Assembly (NCBI RefSeq): GCF_001506075.1
Contig: NZ_KQ947475.1
Coordinates: 2,982,631 to 3,046,630 of the forward strand
Length of the DNA: 64,000 nucleotides
Reading direction: 5' to 3'
From: Vibrio sp. MEBiC08052
GTDB taxonomy: Bacteria > Pseudomonadota > Gammaproteobacteria > Enterobacterales > Vibrionaceae
Shown: positions 46,219-55,731 of the stretch, one piece after another
Layout of the letters: each line of letters starts with the position of its first letter
How positions within the stretch are numbered: the stretch's first letter is position 1
Notes under the pieces: generated by a model
What the model was told of the DNA's origin: nothing
Seen by the model: only the letters and a program-made list of their open reading frames with translations
Databases searched by the model: none
Translations under genes and position numbers: made by a program

Positions 46219-48938
46219 CACATCTCCTGTTTTTGCTGCATACAAAAACCTGCTGTTTCATCATAAGCAAATCGAGAGTCCATCTCTGGCATCCAGAGTT
46301 GCAAGTATTTGGCTGCCGGGTACGCCCGGTGTACGGATTGGATCTGCTCTTCACTAAGCATTGCTAAATGGTCAGCAAATTTTTTCTTGCCGACTTTGAC
46401 CGTACTCAAAGCCACAGCAAATTGCATATCATCAACCCAAGGAACCAACTGATCATCTTCGGTTCGTTTGAGTAAAAGCACACTTACCGTTTCAACATCA
46501 CTGTAACGGGTACCGATTTCCTGATGATCTTCTGTCCAGTATTTTGAGCTATTCGTATGGTAACCATACCGGAAGTCAATCAACTGAGACCAAGCTTGAT
46601 TTGCTTTGGCACACTCATCCCCCATCAGTGCTTCTTCTTGACTTTGCAGGCTGATGGGAATGCAGTCTGTTGCGGTATCACCATAGACCGCTTCAATTAA
46701 CTGCCGCGCCTGTTCCGGCATTCGAATCGCTTCAAGCTGGCGTAAAATACGTTGAGCAAGCCATAAACGCCCCGGTGAACGGTAAACAAATTCCGTGTTG
46801 CGGAAATTTTGACTCAACCAATCCTTCGCCGGCTCCTCTTCCCACACCGGTGCATGAACATATAAAACCGGTGCCGGGCGTTGATCACTCACCTTGGGTG
46901 TATGGCATCCGGTCGCATCACGGGTGTGACGGTGTAACCGACCGGCACGTTGGATCAGATCATCAATCGGACATAAATCAGAAATCATCACATCGGCATC
47001 GGCGTCTAGACTTTCCTGAAAGACTTGAGTCGCAATCAAGACCTTACCTTGCCGGTCTGTTCCGGTGCTTTTCTTACCAAACCACTGTAAAACTTGCGTC
47101 TCTATTCGCCGCCGATCATCGAGAATAAAACGACTATGGAATAACAAACAGTCTTCTGGTTTTGCCAGTTGAGCGCTGAGCAGCCGATAGGCCGCCAATG
47201 CGTCATCCACTGAATTTCTCACCCAGACGACACATTGCCCCTGTGCCACAGCCGCAACAATTCGTTCCACACATGCTTGCTCATGATGAATAAAATCAAC
47301 CTGAACCGCCCGGCTGACATCCGCACGACTGGCTAAAGCCTGCTCTCGGATCGGTGTCGAGCTGCCATAGCTCAGTTGGGTGGCTAACGGGAAGTGGGTT
47401 TGTGTGAGAAGTAAGCGTGGCTCTGACTCAGTGTTCAGCCAAATATCAGTCAAACGCTGACGCTGTTTCAGCGAGAGTGTTGCTGTGAGTAAAATAGCTG
47501 ACCCGCCTTGATGTAAATGGAGTCTGAGTAACGCTTCAAGCAACTCAAACATGTAGTCATCTGCCGTATGTATTTCATCAAAAATAAGCACTTTTCGATG
47601 CAACCCTAATAAACGTAACGACTGGTGACGACGTGGTAATACCGCTAATAATGCCTGATCGATGGTTCCTACACCGACGGGCGCTAATAATGCTTTTTTA
47701 CGCGAATCGGCTAACCACTGATTACATTGTGCTGTCGCACTGCGATCCGTCTGCGCATAATTCATATCCCTCGGCCCGGATTCCATTGTCGCTTGTTGAA
47801 ACCGTTCATTCATCTCCCGGGCGGCATGAGCCAGAACGATACTGGGTATATTCTCTTGCTCAGCAACAAACATCTGCTGGTAGTGGTCTGCAATTCGGTC
47901 AAACATCGCATTTGAGGTTGCCATCGTCGGCAGACCGAAATAAAAACCGTCAGCGACATTTGCGGCCATCAGACGGTGTGTCAGTGTTAAAGCCGCTTCT
48001 GTTTTCCCCGAACCGGTCACATCTTCTAACACAAACAACTGCGGGGCATCATCGAGCGGAACCTCTTCAGCCCATTGTTGCAGTGGTGTCGGTTGAAAAT
48101 GAAAGTGAGCCTCTACAGACTGAAATGGTGCCGGACGACTCGATTGTGCTAAACCGAACGCTTGGATTGCTCTGACGGCAACATTCTGCGCCCTACGCCA
48201 ATAATCACAAAGTGCTTCGGGTTGACTTCGATAGTGAAAATACGCCTGATTTGAACCAACCCAGTCAGCCAGCACAGCAATACCGGCCAATTGCCAACTC
48301 ACCTGCGCCAGACGGCTGGCCCATACTTTGTCAGTGAGCTTTTCTAACGGTATATCCGGCTGGATTAAGTGATAAACATCATGAACAAACTGCCCGGCAG
48401 CATCGAGATTATGTGGTTCGGTAAACTTTCTCATGGTTACCATCGCTGCACTTTCAACCGGCTGACCATGATGACCGAAGACACAGTCGAGCATTATCAT
48501 CAAGGTTTGATCAATACGATCTTGTTCATTTTCAGAATATGATGCGAATGCAGGAAGCTCTGCATAGAAAGGATCTTTCAATGTTTCCCAAAAGAATAAC
48601 CCCAATCGGTCATGTCGGTATTCGCTGCCATCGTATGTGCGGCGACAATGTGGTAACCATGAACTGTCGGGTGGCCGATGTAACGCCTGAAAAGCGGAGG
48701 CAAATTTGCCTAAATCATGTAGTGTCAGTGCAAAAATAAACCAACGATTGAGCTGACTTGGTGAAATGTCCAGAAATGCGGCTAACTCACAGGTGAGTGG
48801 TTTTTCAGGATGTAATAGTTGTTGCCCGACAGCCGCCACATCAAGACTATGATAAGGCAAAAGATGGTAGCCATCCCCATGATATGTCAGTGCTTGATTC
48901 GCCTTGCCCCAGTACAAGAAGTAAGCAGGTTCTTCCAT
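46218..48938 (-). CDS. cas3: Cas3 helicase-nuclease, type I-E
   Basis: 906 residues (E. coli 888). The N-terminal HD nuclease domain has HDLGKFASAF with His74-Asp75 and further metal-ligand histidines (FGHHGQP near 155). The superfamily-2 helicase follows, with Walker A VTGSGKTE at 307-314, DEIH at 454-457, SAT-like LLTATLS, and motif VI QRAGRLHRH near 690. It unwinds and degrades the non-target strand after recruitment by Cascade. It is the first gene of the operon; all catalytic motifs are intact. The promoter should lie in 48939-49100, directly downstream of the mini-CRISPR in the direction of transcription. Confidence 0.97.
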   Translation of the reverse strand: MEEPAYFLYWGKANQALTYHGDGYHLLPYHSLDVAAVGQQLLHPEKPLTCELAAFLDISPSQLNRWFIFALTLHDLGKFASAFQALHRPPDSSWLPHCRRTYDGSEYRHDRLGLFFWETLKDPFYAELPAFASYSENEQDRIDQTLMIMLDCVFGHHGQPVESAAMVTMRKFTEPHNLDAAGQFVHDVYHLIQPDIPLEKLTDKVWASRLAQVSWQLAGIAVLADWVGSNQAYFHYRSQPEALCDYWRRAQNVAVRAIQAFGLAQSSRPAPFQSVEAHFHFQPTPLQQWAEEVPLDDAPQLFVLEDVTGSGKTEAALTLTHRLMAANVADGFYFGLPTMATSNAMFDRIADHYQQMFVAEQENIPSIVLAHAAREMNERFQQATMESGPRDMNYAQTDRSATAQCNQWLADSRKKALLAPVGVGTIDQALLAVLPRRHQSLRLLGLHRKVLIFDEIHTADDYMFELLEALLRLHLHQGGSAILLTATLSLKQRQRLTDIWLNTESEPRLLLTQTHFPLATQLSYGSSTPIREQALASRADVSRAVQVDFIHHEQACVERIVAAVAQGQCVVWVRNSVDDALAAYRLLSAQLAKPEDCLLFHSRFILDDRRRIETQVLQWFGKKSTGTDRQGKVLIATQVFQESLDADADVMISDLCPIDDLIQRAGRLHRHTRDATGCHTPKVSDQRPAPVLYVHAPVWEEEPAKDWLSQNFRNTEFVYRSPGRLWLAQRILRQLEAIRMPEQARQLIEAVYGDTATDCIPISLQSQEEALMGDECAKANQAWSQLIDFRYGYHTNSSKYWTEDHQEIGTRYSDVETVSVLLLKRTEDDQLVPWVDDMQFAVALSTVKVGKKKFADHLAMLSEEQIQSVHRAYPAAKYLQLWMPEMDSRFAYDETAGFCMQQKQEM

Positions 48939-49097
48939 GAGAGGTTGATTCCAGTCATCAATTGAATGTCATCAAAAATAGCACACCTCCTGTTCTAAAT
49001 ACGGGAAAAATTACAGACCAAGAAGAAGTTCAAGCTTATTCACACAATTAATAACAATACAATCAATAATCATATTTATCAGCGCTCAATCACCCGT

Positions 49098-49187
49098 GAA
49101 TTATCCCCGTATAAACGGGGAACGTATAGTGTAACTGGCAACACCCCAGATTTTGATTCGGTTCATCCCCGTGTGTACGGGGAACAG
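49098..49187 (-). CRISPR. One-spacer mini-CRISPR upstream of cas3 with divergent repeats
   Basis: Two 28-base repeats (49098-49125 and 49160-49187) flank one spacer (49126-49158, plus the C at 49159 that is part of a 29-base repeat). The right repeat keeps GGTTCATCCCCGT and ends AACAG; the left begins GAATTATC and ends AACGT. Both keep the stem CCCCGT/ACGGGG exactly, while the loop has changed from GCAT to GTGT and ATAA. Orientation is the same as the main array, so a transcript would run leftward toward cas3. The left repeat shares AATTATCCCCGT with the leader-distal repeat of the main array, which suggests it is the natural end of an array. It may be a relic or a regulatory crRNA source. 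Confidence 0.85.
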
Positions 49188-49277
49188 GGTACGCTCAAGA
49201 TTTAGCTTTGCCAATGTTTCATTTCATTCAGACAAGACGCTGATACTTCTGAATTCGAGAAACGTATTGTGAGAACT

Positions 49278-49297
49278 AAAGTGTCTGTCCTTATAAC
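49278..49297 (+). repeat. Dispersed motif copy AAAGTGTCTGTCCTTATAAC
   Basis: Core GTCTGTCC at 49283, between the mini-CRISPR and the arabinanase gene. Over 20 bases it is identical to the copy at 36622. Confidence 0.8.
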
Positions 49298-49371
49298 TGA
49301 TAAATCCCAATGAATATAAAACTTTTCTCATATAGTATTCATGTTTCAATGACTCACTAAAAAGGATCACC

Positions 49372-50364
49372 ATGAGAAAAATAATACAGGCGTCGATGTC
49401 ACTACTACTTGGCTTGGGAATATTGTCGAATACATATGCTGCACAAGTCGAAGTACATGACCCGGTAATGGCTCGCGAAAACGGTATTTACTATGTATTC
49501 AGTACCGGACCGGGTATCACCATGTACTCATCCACAGACAAAGTTCACTGGAAATATGCCGACCGTGTATTCAGCGGTGAACCTGTGTGGGCAAGGTCGG
49601 TCGCCCCGGAATTTAATGGTCATCTCTGGGCACCAGAAATCTACAAGAAAAATGGCAAGTTCTATCTTTACTACTCGGTATCAGCATTCGGCAAAAACAC
49701 ATCAGCCATCGGTGTCACCGTGAACAACACACTCAACCCAGATTCACCCGATTATCACTGGCAAGATCAGGGAATCGTGCTCCAATCGGTTCCGGATCGC
49801 GATAACTGGAATGCAATTGACCCTGCCATTGTCGAAGATGACAACGGCAATACTTGGATGAGTTTTGGCTCATTCTGGAGTGGCCTGAAACTGATCAAAC
49901 TCAATTCAGATCTGAAAACCCTCGCGCAACCACAAACGTGGTTCGATATCGCTTCCCGTCCCGGCGTCACCGATAATCCGGTCGAAGCACCCTTTATCTT
50001 TAAAAAGGATGGCTACTACTATTTGTTCACCTCATTTGATTTTTGCTGCCGCGGGGTGAACAGCACTTATAAAGTGATGGTCGGACGAAGTCAGAATGTA
50101 CAAGGGCCTTATTACGATAAGCATGGTGTCTCCATGTTAAACGGGGGCGGCTCTCCGGTTCTTGAAGGCAATCAGGACTGGGCAGCACTTGGCCATAATT
50201 CGATCTATACCTTTGATCATCAGGATTACATGGTATTCCACGCCTATGAAACTGCAGATAACGGCGTACAAAAGCTGCGTATTCTAAAAGTTAACTGGAA
50301 AAACGGCTGGCCAATGGTCAATCCTGACGATCTCAATACCAATACAACCGAACTGGTTGAATAA
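49372..50364 (+). CDS. Endo-alpha-1,5-L-arabinanase, GH43
   Basis: 330 residues with a signal peptide (MRKIIQASMSLLLGLGILSNTYA). The five-bladed GH43 arabinanase signature is VHDPVMARENGIYYVFSTG, with the general-base Asp in VHDP. The second Asp is in WNAIDPAIVEDDNGN near 140, and the acid Glu in PVEAPFIFKKDGYYYLF near 205. GHNSI near 282 matches the conserved His region. It would cleave arabinan side chains of pectin in the periplasm or outside. That complements the galactanases at 13-22 kb, but no arabinose genes are near. AAAGGATCACC precedes the ATG. A terminator follows at 50388. Confidence 0.92.
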   Translation: MRKIIQASMSLLLGLGILSNTYAAQVEVHDPVMARENGIYYVFSTGPGITMYSSTDKVHWKYADRVFSGEPVWARSVAPEFNGHLWAPEIYKKNGKFYLYYSVSAFGKNTSAIGVTVNNTLNPDSPDYHWQDQGIVLQSVPDRDNWNAIDPAIVEDDNGNTWMSFGSFWSGLKLIKLNSDLKTLAQPQTWFDIASRPGVTDNPVEAPFIFKKDGYYYLFTSFDFCCRGVNSTYKVMVGRSQNVQGPYYDKHGVSMLNGGGSPVLEGNQDWAALGHNSIYTFDHQDYMVFHAYETADNGVQKLRILKVNWKNGWPMVNPDDLNTNTTELVE

Positions 50365-50387
50365 TCCCGCTCCGGCATGGGACAGGC

Positions 50388-50429
50388 AGGTTCAGGTCAG
50401 GCGATGTCTGTTCTGAACCTACTGTTTTT
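50388..50429 (+). terminator. Terminator of the arabinanase gene
   Basis: AGGTTCAG (50388-50395) pairs with CTGAACCT (50413-50420), with a long loop, followed by ACTGTTTTTC. Confidence 0.7.
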
Positions 50430-50478
50430 CTGACTATTTATAATGGAATGCTCAAGTTTCAACGCTCGAACGCTTGAA

Positions 50479-50495
50479 GTGTCTGTCCTCGTAAG
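50479..50495 (+). repeat. Dispersed motif copy AGTGTCTGTCCTCGTAA
   Basis: Core GTCTGTCC at 50481, preceded by GA. Just downstream (12 bases) of the small secreted protein gene, which is on the minus strand. Confidence 0.8.
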
Positions 50496-50505
50496 ACTTT
50501 AAGAT

Positions 50506-50829
50506 TTATTGCCAATACAGATCCTGTATTTTAAACCAACCGCCTTCACATCCATTAATTGTCACTGTAAGTTTTTGCCCTGCGGTCTTTGCTGCCAGAA
50601 TAACCGACTTAAATGCGCCATCTGCATTAGACACACCAGCCCAACCATTACTACTGGCACATTGACCGGAACGCACTGCATTGGGATAACCTTCATGTAA
50701 TAGCAAGGCAATCGACCCTGAAGGACTAACATAAACTTTACTCACAGTCCCCGTATCTTGAGAATAATTTGCGGCATTCACAGAAATGCTCAAAAACAGA
50801 GAGCCAATCATTAGAATTTTCTTATACAT
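50506..50829 (-). CDS. Small secreted protein, unknown family, paralogue-like to 36115-36462
   Basis: 107 residues with a signal peptide (MYKKILMIGSLFLSISVNAA). The mature part has TVSKVYVSPSGSIALLL, SGQCASSNGWAGV, a helix VILAAKTAGQKLTV and NGCEGGWFKIQDLYW. Two cysteines are in the same relative places as in the 36115-36462 protein: one before a Trp segment, one after the helix-strand unit. Sequence identity is low, but the layout is the same. The gene is flanked on both sides by copies of the GTCTGTCC motif (50481 and 50935). Function unknown; the fold suggests a small beta-rich, disulfide-bonded exported protein. Confidence 0.7.
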   Translation of the reverse strand: MYKKILMIGSLFLSISVNAANYSQDTGTVSKVYVSPSGSIALLLHEGYPNAVRSGQCASSNGWAGVSNADGAFKSVILAAKTAGQKLTVTINGCEGGWFKIQDLYWQ

Positions 50830-50929
50830 GTAACATGCGTCCTTATCATTAAATATAAAACTGTATGGATAATGAGATCGTTATCCATAATATCACTCTT
50901 GCTAAAAACTAACTGTACTGAAGTGTCTG

Positions 50930-50946
50930 TCCTTACAAAAATATCT
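50930..50946 (+). repeat. Dispersed motif copy GAAGTGTCTGTCCTTAC
   Basis: Core GTCTGTCC at 50935, about 106 bases upstream of the small secreted protein start (minus strand). Confidence 0.8.
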
Positions 50947-51077
50947 GCCCAAAAATAAGACGCTAATCGCCCCAATTTGCTCAGAATACTGACAACTGTC
51001 TCATTCTGCATACAGAATGAATTGACAAGAAAAAACTTCCTTTTAGCATGGAGGTTTTAACCCGATGAGTGCCTTTT

Positions 51078-51518
51078 ATGTCTGATACGACACAACCTCA
51101 AGAACCTCAGGTTCAGCTTGACGAACTTTCTCCTGAATTGCGTCAGGTCATTTTATTTGATGATGTTCCTCAGGAAATGTTTACGATGATTGCTTCGATC
51201 CATGAAGTATCGGAAGAAACCGTTAGAGAGGCATGGAATAGTCTGCCGGCTAGTGCGCAGAATATTTTAGATAATTTTGAACAGTTTCATGCGCTGATAT
51301 CTGTGAGTCAGGCTTTTGCCGGCATTGAAACGATGGAAGGGATTGCAGGGATAGACTTGCCGGCTTCAATGGATGACCAAGCCAAAGAAGATTATCGGGC
51401 ACAGATGCTGGATCAAGTGTTGTTCCAATGTGTGAAAGATATGGTTAAACAACTGAAAAAAGCGCGTCGGGATCCAATTCTGAAACGTGAATTTATCGAA
51501 GTATTCAAATCAAATTAA
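51078..51518 (+). CDS. Hypothetical protein, helical, no recognised domain
   Basis: 146 residues from the ATG at 51078 (MSDTTQPQEPQVQLDELSPEL). A GTG at 51069 would add three residues. GGAGG at 51050-51054 is better placed for an ATG at 51065 that encodes only MSAFYV and stops at 51085, overlapping the start of this gene; translational coupling is possible. The protein is acidic and helical (LRQVILFDDVPQEMFTMIASIHEVSEETVREAW), with no signal peptide or membrane segment. A single cysteine lies near 119. Function unknown. Confidence 0.7.
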   Translation: MSDTTQPQEPQVQLDELSPELRQVILFDDVPQEMFTMIASIHEVSEETVREAWNSLPASAQNILDNFEQFHALISVSQAFAGIETMEGIAGIDLPASMDDQAKEDYRAQMLDQVLFQCVKDMVKQLKKARRDPILKREFIEVFKSN

Positions 51519-51591
51519 ATCGTCGATTTAACGACTTTGGCAAAACGGCAGGTCATCGCATAATGTTGCCCTGCCGTCGCTGATCGAGCTT

Positions 51592-52365
51592 TTATTCACA
51601 AACAAAAACCTGAGAATCAACTAACGGTAGCCGGTTGATTTCTGGTTCTGCAAAATAAAAACCTTGCATAAATCGGATTCCTGCACGCTTTAACCAGAGC
51701 ATTTCTTCTTTCGATTCAATCCCTTCCGCTATCACATCAATGCTCAGTTCATTCATCATATTCAACGAGTGCTTCAAAATACACTGACGAACCGGATCTT
51801 GATGGATGCACCGAATCAGAGACATATCTAGCTTGACGATGTCAGTTTGCAGATCAGCAAGTAACCCCAGTCCCGAGTATCCGGAGCCAAAATCATCAAT
51901 CGCCGTTTTAAAGCCTAAATTCTGATAGGTTCGGATAATTTCAAGCATCCCGGTAATATCTTCAATTGCCTCAACTTCAGTAAATTCAAAAATGATATTT
52001 TCGGTCGGAAATTTAAATCGCTCCGCAACTTCCAGCGTTGCTTGTAAACACCGCTCAGGATGCAAGATTGCATTCGGTAGAAAATTAATACTCAAAAGTA
52101 GATCCAAACCAAGACGTGACGCATTTTCGATCGCCCTAACCCGACACATTTGGTCAAATGCGTAGCGGCTGTCTTTTTTTACCGAAGCAATGACTGTATC
52201 GGCATCTTCATCATTCTGGCCTCGTACCAGCGCTTCATAGCCAACTATTACATTTTCCTGACAATCTACTATCGGTTGAAATGCCGTTAAAAAGTGTCCC
52301 ATACGTTCTTCACGATGAGATGAACAGTAGTGCAGCAGATGTTCTGAGGACTTTGTTTTCATCAA
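51592..52365 (-). CDS. EAL-domain cyclic-di-GMP phosphodiesterase
   Basis: 257 residues, essentially one stand-alone EAL domain. The residues for metal and c-di-GMP binding are in place: EALVRG near 44, SINFLPN near 94, EFTEVEAIED near 125, the DDFGSGYSGL Asp pair near 158, KLD near 178 and AEGIESKEE near 215. Catalytic activity, linearising c-di-GMP to pGpG, is therefore likely. No sensor domain or membrane segment is present, so regulation is probably at expression level or by partners. It is similar in layout to BLUF-less YahA/YcgF-type EAL proteins. Convergent with the hypothetical gene at 51078. Confidence 0.92.
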   Translation of the reverse strand: MMKTKSSEHLLHYCSSHREERMGHFLTAFQPIVDCQENVIVGYEALVRGQNDEDADTVIASVKKDSRYAFDQMCRVRAIENASRLGLDLLLSINFLPNAILHPERCLQATLEVAERFKFPTENIIFEFTEVEAIEDITGMLEIIRTYQNLGFKTAIDDFGSGYSGLGLLADLQTDIVKLDMSLIRCIHQDPVRQCILKHSLNMMNELSIDVIAEGIESKEEMLWLKRAGIRFMQGFYFAEPEINRLPLVDSQVFVCE

Positions 52366-52926
52366 TTATCGCCCGCGTCAAAAAATATTCTCACTTTAAC
52401 CCTAACCTGCTCTTATCGCTTACACAAGTCCCTTTATTCATACGGAAGAATTAACTATCTGATAAGTATGATATATGCATGTATTTTATGATCAATCTGA
52501 TTACCTGTTTCATAAGAATGTGATTTGAATGTTACCAAATCGTCAGTATATTGACGAGGTAGCATATCAATTGGCGATAAAATCAAAAATAAATCCCTAA
52601 TGCCTAAACATAAAGGATGATTAAATCGGATGCTAATAACTAATTTATATTTTTGATATTATTCAAAAAGTAACGATTCCAAGCATCTTTCTATGCTGTT
52701 ATCCTATCGCCCATCTAATTCTTTTCAACGGTTTTGCGTTTGGGTGATACATGACTTTAAAATGCAATGAGATGAAGTGATAATCATTTTATATTGAATA
52801 TATAATTTTTTATTTATAACCATACTTCCACTCATAAGCTTCTATAATTATTTATATCAGTGACAATAGTGAGTAACTGATCTATTTGCAACATTTTTTA
52901 ATCCATGATTATTAAGGATTTTTCTC
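52366..52926. other. Intergenic region, 561 bases, nothing recognised
   Basis: Between the divergent EAL and chemoreceptor genes. AT-rich, no reading frame of note, no strong terminator. It must contain both promoters. AAGGATTT before 52927 is the probable ribosome-binding site. Confidence 0.5.
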
Positions 52927-54231
52927 ATGTTCATGAGCCGACAGTTAAAATCTGATTTACAAAAAACACAACAACAATTACATACATTGCAAGGTACGAC
53001 AACATCGATTGAAAAACATGTTGCCGTAGTTGAATTCGATATTGATGGCAAATTGATAAATATCAATGACATTTTTTTGAACACGTTAGGCTACAAACGA
53101 GAAGAAGTTATTGGCAAACATCATTCCATGCTCTGTTTCGATAATTACAGTCGCAGCCAAGAATATACTCAGTTCTGGAAAAATCTAACTGCCGGCCAGT
53201 CACAACAAGGTACATTCAGACGAAAGAGTAAAAGTGGGCAGAATATCTGGCTAGAGGCAACCTACTTTCCGATCGTCATTGACAATAAAGTGGTCCGGAT
53301 TATGAAAATTGCCAATGATGTCACGGATAAATATGAGCTGAATCAGTCTAGAGAAAGTATTCTGGACGCATTGAACCGCTCGCTGGCAATTATTGAGTTT
53401 GAGCCTGACGGACATATTATCAGCGCGAATAAGAATTTTATGCAGACAATGGGGTATTCCCAAGAGCAACTGAAAGGCAAACATCACCGAATTTTCTGTG
53501 ATGAGGCTTTTATCTGCAATAATCCGAATTTCTGGCAAGAACTGGGACGAGGCCAGTTTAAATCCGGTAAGTTTCTCCGGATTTCAAGTCATGGAGAACA
53601 TATCTGGCTGGAGGCGACTTACAACCCGATTATTAATGCCGATGGTAAAGTGACGAAAGTCATTAAGTTTGCATCTGATATTACTCAGCAAGAAAAACGT
53701 AATATTGCGATTGCCGAATCCACCGATTTAGCCTTCAGTACAGCCGTGGAGACATCTCAAATCGCAAGACAAGGTGCAGATCAACTTGAAGAAGCCGTCG
53801 AAGTCTCTAAGAAAATCACCAGTCAGGTGCAGGAAACCTCAGAAAAGATTCAATCACTGAATGATAAATCCAAAAGTATTGAAGAGATTGTCGATACAAT
53901 TCGGGGCATTGCCGAACAGACCAACCTTTTAGCACTGAACGCTGCAATTGAAGCGGCTCGTGCCGGTGAACAGGGACGTGGATTTGCTGTGGTTGCCGAT
54001 GAAGTCCGCAAACTCGCGTCTCGGACGGCTCAGTCCACGGAAGAAATCGCCAAAGTCGTCAGTGAGACCCATCAACTGATGCTTTCGGCAACGACCGCCA
54101 TGTCTGAAGTCAATCATATTGCCGGTGAAGGTATGGATAAAATATCTCAGGTGGCAACCGTAATTGATGAAATTTATCTGGGTGCAGAGAATATTTCCCG
54201 CTCTGTCAGTGAGTTAAACGAAAAGCTTTAA
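52927..54231 (+). CDS. Cytoplasmic chemoreceptor with two PAS domains (BdlA/Aer2-like layout)
   Basis: 434 residues, no membrane segment. A short coiled coil (1-25) is followed by two similar PAS-PAC modules. Module 1 spans about 28-140 ([40 protein letters not shown]). Module 2 spans about 150-262 ([40 protein letters not shown]). The MCP signalling domain with [36 protein letters not shown] starts near 330. It stops soon after (SVSELNEKL), so the signalling hairpin is short, as in BdlA-type receptors. PAS domains may bind haem or FAD and sense redox or oxygen; no ligand is evident. Confidence 0.92.
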   Translation: MFMSRQLKSDLQKTQQQLHTLQGTTTSIEKHVAVVEFDIDGKLININDIFLNTLGYKREEVIGKHHSMLCFDNYSRSQEYTQFWKNLTAGQSQQGTFRRKSKSGQNIWLEATYFPIVIDNKVVRIMKIANDVTDKYELNQSRESILDALNRSLAIIEFEPDGHIISANKNFMQTMGYSQEQLKGKHHRIFCDEAFICNNPNFWQELGRGQFKSGKFLRISSHGEHIWLEATYNPIINADGKVTKVIKFASDITQQEKRNIAIAESTDLAFSTAVETSQIARQGADQLEEAVEVSKKITSQVQETSEKIQSLNDKSKSIEEIVDTIRGIAEQTNLLALNAAIEAARAGEQGRGFAVVADEVRKLASRTAQSTEEIAKVVSETHQLMLSATTAMSEVNHIAGEGMDKISQVATVIDEIYLGAENISRSVSELNEKL

Positions 54232-54268
54232 ACCAGCAACACCGCCAAACACTCCAACAATGTTCACT

Positions 54269-54291
54269 GTCACCTCGTACAACGAGGTGAC
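54269..54291. terminator. Hairpin after the PAS chemoreceptor gene
   Basis: GTCACCTCG (54269-54277), loop TACAA, CGAGGTGAC (54283-54291). Strong 9-bp stem 38 bases past the stop; no T run follows. Confidence 0.65.
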
Positions 54292-54453
54292 TCACTTCCG
54301 GACAGCAATGCATCGCTTCGACATATCTCGCTCATCAATTCAATATTTTCGAATAGGTTAAGCGAATATTCCTACTTCTTTATTTTGGTCTGCATCACTA
54401 GAATATTTTTCTGTTTACAGTTCACATGTTTCCAACTAAACAAGGAATTTATT

Positions 54454-55041
54454 ATGTCTCATGTTCTTGCTCTGAAATCCAGTATTCTTGGTGAATATTC
54501 TCAATCCAGTAAACTGCTTGATGCGTATCTGGAAAAATTCAGCGGCGCACAAGTGACGCTCCGTGATCTAGCGGCTAGCCCACTCCCTGTACTCGATTTC
54601 TCGGTTGCCACAGCACTGCGTGCCGCTGAAGACCTGAGTGATGAACAACAAGCCGTTGTCAATCTCTCTGACCAACTGATTGCTGAAATTAAAGCGGCTG
54701 ATACTATTGTGATTGCCGCACCGATGTATAACTTCACTATCCCGACTCAGTTGAAAAACTGGTTCGATTTGATTGCACGTGCCGGTGTCACTTTCCAATA
54801 TACAGAAACCGGTGTTCAAGGCTTGCTTGAAAACAAAAAAGTTGTGGTAATCACCACACGTGGCGGTATTCACCAAGGTAGTGCGACTGACAACGTCACA
54901 CCATACCTCAAAACAATTCTGGGCTTCCTCGGCCTGACTGATGTTGAGTTTGCTTATGCTGAAGCACTGAACATGGGTGAAGAGTCTGCAGCGCAAGGCA
55001 TTGCAACTGCAAAAGACCAATTGAGTGCGATTGCGGTTTAA
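54454..55041 (+). CDS. azoR: FMN-dependent NADH-azoreductase
   Basis: 195 residues from [22 protein letters not shown]; this ATG has AAGGA seven bases upstream, whereas an earlier in-frame ATG gives an unlikely leader. The flavodoxin-like fold with the FMN loop [28 protein letters not shown] near 90, and TTRGGI near 140 identifies AzoR/AcpD-type enzymes. It reduces quinones and azo compounds with NADH and protects against thiol and quinone stress. Monocistronic, with its own terminator at 55071. Confidence 0.95.
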   Translation: MSHVLALKSSILGEYSQSSKLLDAYLEKFSGAQVTLRDLAASPLPVLDFSVATALRAAEDLSDEQQAVVNLSDQLIAEIKAADTIVIAAPMYNFTIPTQLKNWFDLIARAGVTFQYTETGVQGLLENKKVVVITTRGGIHQGSATDNVTPYLKTILGFLGLTDVEFAYAEALNMGEESAAQGIATAKDQLSAIAV

Positions 55042-55070
55042 TGTTCCGAGCCGTCAATTGTTGAGCAAAA

Positions 55071-55096
55071 AACAGCGCTAACGGCGCTGTTTTTTT
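55071..55096 (+). terminator. Terminator of azoR
   Basis: AACAGCGC (55071-55078), loop TAACG, GCGCTGTT (55084-55091), then TTTTT. Strong. Confidence 0.93.
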
Positions 55097-55177
55097 CATT
55101 CATGTCCGAGATGAAATAACGTCCCCACTCCGACTGACTGGGCTAGTTTGATCAATATTTTGCTAAAAAATCCGTAA

Positions 55178-55600
55178 CTACAGCATGTCAATAATACCAT
55201 CAGGATAAAATGGCAGACTACCGTTCAAAATATCATCCTCATCAAACCAACGAACAATAAATTGCTCTCCGTTTACCTCAATTCCGGGAATTTGTTCCCG
55301 CTGATAAAACGATTTATCTTTTAATTCCGCCTCGTAGACAAACACAATTTCATGTCCGGCTGTACCACTGAATGTAAAAATATTTTCGCTGATCCCCAAT
55401 AACCTGAGATTATCGATTTCTGCACCGATCTCTTCGAAGGTTTCTCTGCGAGCTGCATCTGTAGACTTCTCACCAAATTCAATCCCACCACCGACTGGAA
55501 TTACATATTTTTCATCTTTAATCGGGTCATACCCTTCAGCTAACAGAATACGACGCTGATGACGAAATAGGCAGACCGCTTTAGCTCGGATATGTGGCAT
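55178..55600 (-). CDS. NUDIX hydrolase
   Basis: 140 residues. The complete NUDIX box is GGGIEFGEKSTDAARRETFEEIGAEI at about 37-62 (G-x5-E-x7-RE-x2-EE-x-G), so pyrophosphatase chemistry is likely. RAKAVCLFRHQRRILLAEGYDP opens the fold. Substrate is not predictable from sequence; it could be a nucleotide house-cleaning enzyme. It stands alone between azoR and the GGDEF gene. Confidence 0.92.
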   Translation of the reverse strand: MPHIRAKAVCLFRHQRRILLAEGYDPIKDEKYVIPVGGGIEFGEKSTDAARRETFEEIGAEIDNLRLLGISENIFTFSGTAGHEIVFVYEAELKDKSFYQREQIPGIEVNGEQFIVRWFDEDDILNGSLPFYPDGIIDML

Positions 55601-55731
55601 AAAAGACTCTCATTTCAAATCACGGCAAATATCTGTCAAATCCTATTCAATCCATCAAATATAATCAATGTTTGAACAACAGACTCAACTTCTGATACAG
55701 AGACACCTTAAGCATACAGACAGTATATTTC

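Noticed and set aside
48939..49097. Possible mini-CRISPR target in the cas3 promoter (ATCAAAA, AATCAATA)
   Set aside because: Matches of six or seven bases without a suitable PAM are expected by chance in AT-rich sequence.
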